DNA from: a bacterium UBA3734
GTDB lineage: Bacteria > Bacteroidota > Bacteroidia > Bacteroidales > Bacteroidaceae
Reading direction: 5' to 3'
DNA length: 11,309 nt
Assembly: GCA_002372575.1 (NCBI GenBank)
Contig: DFHC01000020.1
Span: 243 to 11,551, forward strand
Part shown: positions 1 to 5,011 of the stretch, in pieces
Position numbering within the stretch: the stretch's first letter is position 1
Layout: each line of letters begins with the position of its first letter
Notes under the pieces: model-generated
Seen by the model: only the letters and a program-made list of their open reading frames with translations
Databases searched by the model: none
What the model was told of the DNA's origin: nothing
Translations under genes and position numbers: made by a program

Positions 1-4
1 GTAT

Positions 5-13
5 TACCTTTGC
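5..13 (+). promoter_or_regulatory. Bacteroidetes-type -7 promoter element upstream of the tRNA
   Basis: TACCTTTGC matches the Bacteroidetes primary sigma -7 consensus TAnnTTTGY at every fixed position. The -33 TTTG partner would fall upstream of the window, so it cannot be checked. Transcription would begin a few bases downstream, giving a leader of about 60 nt before the tRNA at 81. That the tRNA is its target is an inference from position and strand. Confidence 0.6.
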
Positions 14-30
14 ACCGCATTTTCGGGAAG

Positions 31-54
31 GGATTCACTCTTGAGTCCGTTTTT
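31..54 (+). terminator. terminator-like hairpin in the tRNA leader
   Basis: Bases 31-37 (GGATTCA) pair with 42-48 (TGAGTCC), including one G-T pair, around a CTCT loop. A run of five T follows at 50-54, which is the form of an intrinsic terminator. It lies between the -7 element at 5-13 and the tRNA at 81, so it is either a leader attenuator, the end of a transcript entering from upstream, or a processing structure. A nested outer stem is also possible: 16-24 pairs perfectly with 60-68 (9 bp). The stem is short, so termination is not certain. Confidence 0.35.
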
Positions 55-80
55 CTGCGGAAAATGCGCTGCAACATGGA

Positions 81-154
81 GGCGGGATAGCTCAGTTGGT
101 TAGAGCGTCGGATTCATAATCCGGAGGTCGAGGGTTCGGGTCCCTCTCCCGCTA
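81..154 (+). tRNA. tRNA with CAU anticodon (tRNA-Met, or tRNA-Ile2)
   Basis: A full 74-nt cloverleaf can be folded by hand. The acceptor stem is 81-87 with 147-153, the D stem 90-93 with 103-106, and the anticodon stem 108-112 with 120-124. The seven-base loop TTCATAA carries CAT at 115-117. The T stem is 130-134 with 142-146 around TTCGGGT. The discriminator is A154 and no CCA is encoded (CGA follows). The first acceptor pair is a G-U wobble and the 27-43 pair is U-G. The anticodon stem lacks the three consecutive G-C pairs of initiator tRNA, so this is elongator tRNA-Met or the AUA-reading tRNA-Ile2, in which C34 is changed to lysidine by TilS. The sequence alone does not let me choose between these. 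Confidence 0.95.
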
Positions 155-162
155 CGAAAGAA

Positions 163-186
163 TCCTTGCAAACGCAAGGACTTTTT
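163..186 (+). terminator. intrinsic terminator after the tRNA
   Basis: A perfect 7-bp stem, TCCTTGC at 163-169 with GCAAGGA at 174-180, closes an AAAC loop. It is followed by CTTTTT and more T-rich sequence. It sits 9 nt after the tRNA discriminator and should end the tRNA transcript. The membrane protein gene at 228 would then need its own promoter or read-through. I found no TAnnTTTG element between 187 and 227. Confidence 0.85.
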
Positions 187-227
187 ATTTTATCAGTTTC
201 TCATGCGCTAAAAAACTTAGGAAAAAA

Positions 228-1679
228 ATGACAGGAAAATACAAGATTCCATTCGCTGATGTAAGTTTCAGGATGATTCTCCTGCTGTTGTCGGCAGTTG
301 TTTTTGTCATGATTTTTTCCTATACGACTTCGCCGATTTACCATGAATTCAGTGACACGCCCGACTCTCCAATTTTTCAGCTTGTTGGAAAATGCTGGGT
401 CGAAGGGGCTGTTCCATACCGCGATTTCTGGGATATGAAAGGGCCGTTTGTGTTTCTCGTGAATGCTGTCGGTTATGCAGTTACGGGAAGCCGCATGGGC
501 GTTTTTTTGCTTCAAATTGTCAATTTATTTCTAACTTTGCTTGGCGTTTTCCGTTTGCTTCGAGTCAAGTTTTCGGAGCCTGCTGCTTTTGGGCTCACGC
601 TGCTGTCGCTGGCGGGTCTTTCCTACGTCTATGACGGTGGTAATCTGACGGAGGAATACCTGTTGCCGCTTTTGGCGTGGTCGTTCTATGGACTTCTGAG
701 GTGGATTGAGCGGCTTGAGGCGCTTGGCGATGCCCGCCACCCGTGGGCTTACGCACTGCTCTATGGTGCGGCGCTGGGACTTGGCCTGATGTCGCGACTG
801 ACCAATGCGCTTAGCGTGTGTGCCGCAGTGGCAGTGGTGGCCGTGGTACTGCTTTGGCGTAGGGAATTTCGCAATTTCGGGGCGAATGTCGTGGCGTTTT
901 TTGCTGGATTCGCGCTCACCACGCTGCCTTTTTTCGCTTATTTCCACCATCACGGCATACTCAGCGACATGTGGGATGCCACTTTCGTTTTCCCCCTTGA
1001 ATACACTAAGAATCCGATGAAGGCCGAGTATTCCACGCCCCTCCACTATTTCGTCCTCAGCTACCTGAACAGCATGCTCCTGATGGCCGTAGCGGTTTGG
1101 CTGGTGATGCGTCGTAAGGAGGTGAGCACGAGGGCCGTTTTGTGGTTTTGCGCTGCTGCTGCACCGTTTGCGTGGTTTTGTTTGGGCAATGGGTTCGCGC
1201 ATTATGGCATGACCGTCTATCCGCTTTTCGCCATTGCAATGACAGAAATCCGAGCATTCCGCTGGATGCGGCTGTTGGTGGCGGCAATGCTGTTGGTGGG
1301 CTTCGGCAGCAAGGCGCTTTTTGCCCATCGGATGTACCATTGGGAGAACGAGGAACTGAACAACATCCGCGCCTATCTGCGGGAGTCGCCAGCTATTGAC
1401 CCCAAGTCGTTCGTGGCCTACAACTGTACGGCCAACGTCTATTTCGACATGGGCGTGCGCCCCGCCGTGCGTCTGTTCGCTATTCAAGACCGCGGAATCG
1501 ACTTTATCCCGATGTGGCGCGATTTTCTGCGGAAAACATTCCGTGAGAGCCACGTGAAATGGATTTTGCTGTCGTATGAAGACGGGAAACAGCCTGGTAT
1601 TCAGGATGTTCTCGATGAGGAATATACGCTTGTCTATGAGGATTCCGTGCGTCATTTGAAGACGTTTCGGGCGAAGTGA
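228..1679 (+). CDS. multi-membrane GT-C type glycosyltransferase (PMT/ArnT-like), putative
   Basis: The 483-aa protein has about ten hydrophobic segments, the first at residues 16-34. After it comes a loop with acidic residues D43 and D46 and then PYRDFWDMKGP at about 63-73. This kind of motif in the first periplasmic loop is seen in Bacteroidetes members of the GT-C superfamily (PMT/ArnT and related DUF families). Those enzymes move a sugar from a lipid-phosphate carrier to a protein, lipid or glycan outside the membrane. The C-terminal ~110 residues after the last membrane segment are soluble and probably periplasmic. The ATG at 228 is preceded by an A-rich stretch, usual for Bacteroidetes starts. 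It stands alone between a terminated tRNA and the purH promoter, so the neighbours do not reveal its substrate. The family call is from recognition of motif and topology; donor and acceptor are unknown. Confidence 0.65.
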   Translation: MTGKYKIPFADVSFRMILLLLSAVVFVMIFSYTTSPIYHEFSDTPDSPIFQLVGKCWVEGAVPYRDFWDMKGPFVFLVNAVGYAVTGSRMGVFLLQIVNLFLTLLGVFRLLRVKFSEPAAFGLTLLSLAGLSYVYDGGNLTEEYLLPLLAWSFYGLLRWIERLEALGDARHPWAYALLYGAALGLGLMSRLTNALSVCAAVAVVAVVLLWRREFRNFGANVVAFFAGFALTTLPFFAYFHHHGILSDMWDATFVFPLEYTKNPMKAEYSTPLHYFVLSYLNSMLLMAVAVWLVMRRKEVSTRAVLWFCAAAAPFAWFCLGNGFAHYGMTVYPLFAIAMTEIRAFRWMRLLVAAMLLVGFGSKALFAHRMYHWENEELNNIRAYLRESPAIDPKSFVAYNCTANVYFDMGVRPAVRLFAIQDRGIDFIPMWRDFLRKTFRESHVKWILLSYEDGKQPGIQDVLDEEYTLVYEDSVRHLKTFRAK

Positions 1680-1756
1680 CGCGCCGACATGTTTGTCATA
1701 AAAATTTTGCTGCAAAAAAAATCGTTTTTTTGTGGTTTATTTACCCGAAAATTTCG

Positions 1757-1765
1757 TAACTTTGC
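1757..1765 (+). promoter_or_regulatory. Bacteroidetes-type -7 promoter element for the purH-mre cluster
   Basis: TAACTTTGC fits TAnnTTTGY exactly and lies 49 nt upstream of the short purH start. A TTTG at 1729-1732 could be the -33 element, but the gap to the -7 element is 24 nt, longer than the usual 19-21, so that half is weak. The region is AT-rich, with A and T tracts at 1714-1731 that could also form a weak stem. This is the only convincing promoter I see for the run of genes from 1815 to 8345; mreB has no clear one of its own. Confidence 0.6.
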
Positions 1766-1814
1766 AGTCCATTTCACATATTTAATCGCACACACGCAAG
1801 AAATTACACAACAC

Positions 1815-2417
1815 ATGGCGGAAAAAAAGAGAATCAAGACGGCCCTCGTGTCGGTTTTCCACAAGGATGGTTTGGACGAATTGCTCCGCAGGCTCCACGC
1901 AGAGGGCGTGCGTTTCCTCTCGACGGGCGGCACGTGGCAGTTCATAGAGCAGCAAGGCTACGAATGCGAAGCTGTGGAGTCGCTGACGGGCTACCCCTCG
2001 ATATTGGGCGGTCGCGTGAAAACGCTGCATCCGAAGGTGTTCGGCGGCATCCTGGCTCGTCGCGACGATGAGGGCGACCGCGAGCAGATGAGGCAGTACG
2101 AAATTTCGGAAATCGACTTGGTGATCGTCGATCTTTATCCTTTCGAGCAGACAGTGGCAAGTGGCGCGTCGGAGGCCGACATCATCGAGAAAATCGACAT
2201 TGGCGGCATCTCGCTCATCCGCGCTGCTGCGAAGAATTTCAAGGATGTGGTGATTGTGCCGAGCAAGGCCGAATACGCCGTTTTGCTTGATATTTTGAAT
2301 CGCCAAGGTGCTGAAACAACGCTCGAACAGCGGCGTGAGCTGGCCGCACGTGCCTTTGGCGTTTCCAGTCATTACGACACGGCGATAAACGGGTGGCTCT
2401 CGAAAATTAGAAATTAA
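1815..2417 (+). CDS. purH: IMP cyclohydrolase, single-domain (N-terminal half of PurH only)
   Basis: The 200-aa product converts FAICAR to IMP, the last step of de novo purine synthesis. It matches the MGS-like IMP cyclohydrolase domain of PurH from end to end: STGGT at 36-40, RVKTLHPKVFGGI at 67-79, DLYPF at 106-110, IDIGG at 127-131 and RAAAKN at 136-141. Residues K69, Y108, D128 and K140 align with human ATIC residues implicated in cyclohydrolase binding or catalysis. PurH in Bacteroides is normally about 507 aa. The AICAR formyltransferase domain of about 300 aa is wholly absent: the frame stops at the domain boundary just after SSHYDTAINGWLS. The last residues, KIRN and stop, run into the heptamer array at 2405. 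I chose the ATG at 1815 because MAEKKRIKTALVSVFHK matches the family N-terminus; the frame opens further upstream but crosses the promoter. It resembles the stand-alone cyclohydrolase some authors call PurJ. If active, the cell needs a separate formyltransferase. Confidence 0.9.
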   Translation: MAEKKRIKTALVSVFHKDGLDELLRRLHAEGVRFLSTGGTWQFIEQQGYECEAVESLTGYPSILGGRVKTLHPKVFGGILARRDDEGDREQMRQYEISEIDLVIVDLYPFEQTVASGASEADIIEKIDIGGISLIRAAAKNFKDVVIVPSKAEYAVLLDILNRQGAETTLEQRRELAARAFGVSSHYDTAINGWLSKIRN

Positions 2418-2439
2418 AAATTAGGAATTAAAAATAAAT
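2405..2439 (+). repeat. AT-rich heptamer tandem array (AATTARR) at the purH 3' end
   Basis: Five consecutive 7-bp units start at 2405: AATTAGA, AATTAAA, AATTAGG, AATTAAA and a degenerate AATAAAT. Read as a 14-bp unit, the first two copies differ at one base. The purH stop TAA (2415-2417) lies inside unit two, and the final codons fall in unit one. The + strand has no C from 2402 to 2439. Such AT-rich intergenic arrays look familiar from Bacteroidales genomes, but I know of no assigned function. Confidence 0.75.
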
Positions 2440-2450
2440 CGTAAACTGTT

Positions 2451-2479
2451 CTCCCCTCCCTCTGGAGGGGCTGGGGAGG
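2451..2479 (+). repeat. GC-rich inverted repeat upstream of mreB
   Basis: CCCCTCC at 2453-2459 pairs with GGAGGGG at 2464-2470 around a CTCT loop, a strong 7-bp stem. A second G-rich arm, GGGGAG at 2473-2478, can instead pair with CTCCCC at 2451-2456, so two structures compete. No T-tract follows, so it is not a standard terminator. It lies 22-50 nt upstream of the mreB start. I have the impression that this motif is dispersed in Prevotella and Bacteroides intergenic regions, but could not verify that here. Confidence 0.6.
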
Positions 2480-2500
2480 CTTCAAATTGTCATTAAAACT

Positions 2501-3526
2501 ATGGGATTTTTCAGTTTTGTAAGGGAAATTGCAATGGACTTGGGTACGGCCAACACCATCATCATCAGCGATGATAAGATTGTGGTCGATGAACCCTCTG
2601 TCGTGGCACTCGACCGCCGCACCGACAAGATGATTGCCGTGGGCGAGAAAGCCAAATTGATGTATGAGAAAGAAAATCCGAGCATCCGCACGGTGCGCCC
2701 GTTGAAAGACGGCGTGATTGCCGACTTCACGGCCTGCGAGCAGATGATGCGCGGAATGATTAAGATGGTGCATAGCGGCTCGCGGCTCTTCCCGTCGTCG
2801 TCGCTGCGCATGGTCATCGGCGTGCCGTCGGGTTCCACGGAAGTGGAGTTGCGTGCCGTTCGCGACTCTGCCGAACACGCTGAGGGTCGCGACGTGTACT
2901 TGATTTTTGAGCCGATGGCAGCTGCTGTGGGTATCGGCCTCGACGTCGAGGCTCCCATGGGCAACATGATTGTCGATATCGGTGGCGGTACGACGGAGAT
3001 AGCCGTGATTTCGCTGGGCGGAATCGTGTCGAACAACTCGATCAAAGTGGCTGGCGACGACCTCACGACCGACATTCAGGAATACATGAGCCGCCAGCAC
3101 AACGTGAAGGTGTCGGAGCGCATGGCCGAGCGCATCAAAATCAACGTGGGTTCGGCACTGACCGACCTTGGCGAAGAGGGTCCGGAAGATTTCCTCGTCA
3201 TCGGACCGAACAAGATTTCCGCCCTGCCGATGGAGGTTCCCGTCTGCTACCAGGAAATTGCCCATTGCCTCGACCGCACGGTGGCTCGCATCGAGACGGC
3301 TGTGCTTCAGGCACTCGAAAACACGCCGCCCGAACTGTATGCCGACATCGTGAAAAACGGTATCTATCTGACTGGTGGCGGAGCCTTGCTGCGCGGACTG
3401 GCCAAGCGTCTGACCGACAAGATCAACATCCAGTTCATCGTGGCCGACGACCCGCTCCACTGCGTGGCCAAGGGTGCCGGCATCGCGCTGAAAAACATCG
3501 GCAGGTTCTCGTTCCTGATGCGATAA
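2501..3526 (+). CDS. mreB: rod shape-determining protein MreB (actin-like)
   Basis: The 341-aa protein is a full-length bacterial actin. It forms ATP-dependent filaments under the inner membrane and positions the wall-elongation machinery. The phosphate-1 motif DLGTANT starts at D13, the phosphate-2 motif VDIGGGTTEIAVISLGG is at about 158-174, and the adenosine-binding loop LTGGGALLRGL is at about 290-300. The hydrophobic N-terminus MGFFSFVREIAM fits the membrane-binding end of MreB. The ATG at 2501 gives the family N-terminus. It opens the morphogenesis cluster and is followed after 33 nt by mreC. The 83-nt gap from purH holds only the heptamer array, the GC-rich inverted repeat and an AT-rich stretch. 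I see no consensus promoter there, so co-transcription with purH is likely. Confidence 0.97.
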   Translation: MGFFSFVREIAMDLGTANTIIISDDKIVVDEPSVVALDRRTDKMIAVGEKAKLMYEKENPSIRTVRPLKDGVIADFTACEQMMRGMIKMVHSGSRLFPSSSLRMVIGVPSGSTEVELRAVRDSAEHAEGRDVYLIFEPMAAAVGIGLDVEAPMGNMIVDIGGGTTEIAVISLGGIVSNNSIKVAGDDLTTDIQEYMSRQHNVKVSERMAERIKINVGSALTDLGEEGPEDFLVIGPNKISALPMEVPVCYQEIAHCLDRTVARIETAVLQALENTPPELYADIVKNGIYLTGGGALLRGLAKRLTDKINIQFIVADDPLHCVAKGAGIALKNIGRFSFLMR

Positions 3527-3559
3527 GAAGCAGTTGTCGTTTAACCGAAGAAGTAGGCG

Positions 3560-4420
3560 GTGGGCGCATTATTCGCATTCCTGAAAAAATACCATCACTG
3601 GTTCGTCTTTCTCTTGTTAGAGGGACTCAGTGTGGCGTTGCTGTTCCAGTATAACAGCTATCAGGGCAGCGTATGGTTTTCCACGGCCAACGCCGTATCG
3701 GGAAAGATTTATGCGTGGAGTTCGCAGGTGGAGTCCTTTTTTTCCTTGACGAAGGTAAACGAGGAACTCACCCTGCGAAACGCTTTTTTAGAGCATCAGG
3801 CCACGCAACTCTCAGAGCAGCTGGCGGCCCTGTCGGCCGACTCAAGCCAATTGCGAAGCAGTCAGCTGAAAATGCTGGAGCAGTATAGGCTGATTCCGGC
3901 AAAGGTCATCACCAACGAGGTGAACAAGCTCAACAACCTCATCACTATCGACAAGGGCGAGGCCGACGGCGTGCAGAGAGACATGGGCGTGGTCAGCGGA
4001 ACGGGAGTAGTGGGAATCGTCTATACGACTTCCGCTCACTATGCCGTCGTCATTCCCATCTTGAACTCGCACTCCAACATCAGTTGCACCATCGTAGGTC
4101 GCGGTTACTTCGGCTATTTGAACTGGTACGGCAAGGAAAGCAACTTGGCCTACGTCGATGACATTCCGCGCCACGCCGTGTTCCACAAGGGCGACAGCGT
4201 GGTGACGAGCGGCTATTCGAGCATTTTCCCCGAGGGCATCATGGTGGGTACCGTCAGCAAGAAATTCAATTCTGCCGACGGCCTGTCCTATCTGGCACAG
4301 GTGAAGCTGAGCACCGATTTCGGACGACTACGCGACGTGTGCGTCATCAGCGATGCGCGAATGAAAGAGCGACTGCAGATTATCCGCGAGGCACAAGACT
4401 CAATCAAGGCACTCAGATGA
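3560..4420 (+). CDS. mreC: rod shape-determining protein MreC
   Basis: The 286-aa bitopic protein has one membrane segment at about residues 12-30. A Leu/Glu/Gln-rich coiled-coil region follows at about 60-105, then the periplasmic beta domain from about 110, with GVVSGTGVVGIV and GDSVVTSGYSSIFPEGIMVG typical of the family. MreC links MreB and MreD to PBP2 and activates it. The start is a GTG at 3560; the resulting N-terminus (residues GALFAFLKKYHHWFVF) aligns with Bacteroidetes MreC, and no suitable ATG lies nearby. It is separated from mreD by 25 nt. Confidence 0.95.
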   Translation: MGALFAFLKKYHHWFVFLLLEGLSVALLFQYNSYQGSVWFSTANAVSGKIYAWSSQVESFFSLTKVNEELTLRNAFLEHQATQLSEQLAALSADSSQLRSSQLKMLEQYRLIPAKVITNEVNKLNNLITIDKGEADGVQRDMGVVSGTGVVGIVYTTSAHYAVVIPILNSHSNISCTIVGRGYFGYLNWYGKESNLAYVDDIPRHAVFHKGDSVVTSGYSSIFPEGIMVGTVSKKFNSADGLSYLAQVKLSTDFGRLRDVCVISDARMKERLQIIREAQDSIKALR

Positions 4421-4445
4421 AGACAATCAATTAGACAAGGAAGAA

Positions 4446-4970
4446 ATGGGCATCGGAATATTGAAAGGGTTCGGGGCGTTCGTCCTATTGCTGTTGGCAC
4501 AGGTGCTGGTGTTGAATCGCATCCATTTGTTCAACTGCGCCACACCGCTGCTGTACGTCTATGTCGTTATGCTTTTCAGGCGCGATTTTCCGCGTTGGGG
4601 TGTGCTCGTGGCCAGTTTCGCCATGGGTTTGTGTATCGACATCTTTTCAAACACACCTGGCCTGGCAGCCGCCTCGATGACGTTCGTGGGACTGCTGCAG
4701 CCTTATCTGCTCGAGCTTCTCCTGCCTCGTAAGAATGCCGACGACCTCGACTTGGCACCGTCGATGCGCTCGCTGGGTGTGGGGCCGTTTGTTTGGTATG
4801 CGCTCATCATCGTTTTTGTCTATTGTCTGGTGTTTTTCGCCCTCGAAGCCTTCAATTTCAACAATTGGATCCTCTGGTTGGAAAACGTGGGCGGGAGTTT
4901 CGCAATTACGAGCATCTTGCTGCTGACGATAGAGTTTTTCCGCAATCAGATGAATAGTGGGGGAGTGTGA
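4446..4970 (+). CDS. mreD: rod shape-determining protein MreD
   Basis: This 174-aa protein is almost wholly hydrophobic, with about five or six membrane segments, and has the usual MreD length and position between mreC and PBP2. Residues LLLAQVLVLNRIHLFNCATP near the N-terminus and FAMGLCIDIFSNTPGLAAAS at about 59-78 resemble the conserved MreD core. MreD is an inner-membrane partner of MreC in the elongasome; its biochemical role is not settled. Its stop codon TGA (4968-4970) and last Val codon fall inside the first heptamer unit of the array that follows, so the C-terminal residues GGV may be shaped by the repeat. Confidence 0.92.
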   Translation: MGIGILKGFGAFVLLLLAQVLVLNRIHLFNCATPLLYVYVVMLFRRDFPRWGVLVASFAMGLCIDIFSNTPGLAAASMTFVGLLQPYLLELLLPRKNADDLDLAPSMRSLGVGPFVWYALIIVFVYCLVFFALEAFNFNNWILWLENVGGSFAITSILLLTIEFFRNQMNSGGV

Positions 4971-5010
4971 AGTGTGAAGTGAGGAGTGAGGAGTGTGGAG
5001 TGTGAAGTGA
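4964..5010 (+). repeat. G/A-rich heptamer tandem array (AGTGWGR) between mreD and PBP2
   Basis: Six full 7-bp units in perfect register start at 4964: AGTGTGA twice, AGTGAGG twice, AGTGTGG and AGTGTGA. A partial AGTGA ends at 5010. The first unit contains the mreD stop, and the PBP2 ATG at 5012 begins after a single T, so the array is the entire intergenic region. The + strand has no C for 73 nt (4948-5020). GGAG occurs at 4983, 4990 and 4997; the last copy lies 11 nt upstream of the ATG and could act as a weak Shine-Dalgarno sequence. Confidence 0.85.
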
Positions 5011-5011
5011 T

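Noticed and set aside
81..1680. tRNA followed by an orphan gene as a possible integrated island.
   Set aside because: No integrase, no repeat of the tRNA 3' end downstream and no sharp composition border were seen.
531..1715. A 394-codon open frame on the - strand across the glycosyltransferase gene.
   Set aside because: The + frame has a coherent multi-membrane topology and a known-type motif; the - frame is a Gln/His/Arg-rich shadow.
1689..1814. An upstream in-frame start that would lengthen the purH product to 242 aa.
   Set aside because: The added 42 residues cross the -7 promoter element and match nothing in PurH; MAEKKRIKTALVS at 1815 is the family start.
2414..3460. A 348-codon open frame on the - strand across mreB.
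   Set aside because: It is a shadow of mreB, whose + frame has all actin motifs; the reverse frame is His-rich and low in family resemblance.
4429..4435. A single AATTAGA in the mreC-mreD gap, the same as one unit of the 2405 array.
   Set aside because: One 7-mer with no neighbouring copy is not an array and is expected by chance in AT-rich gaps.
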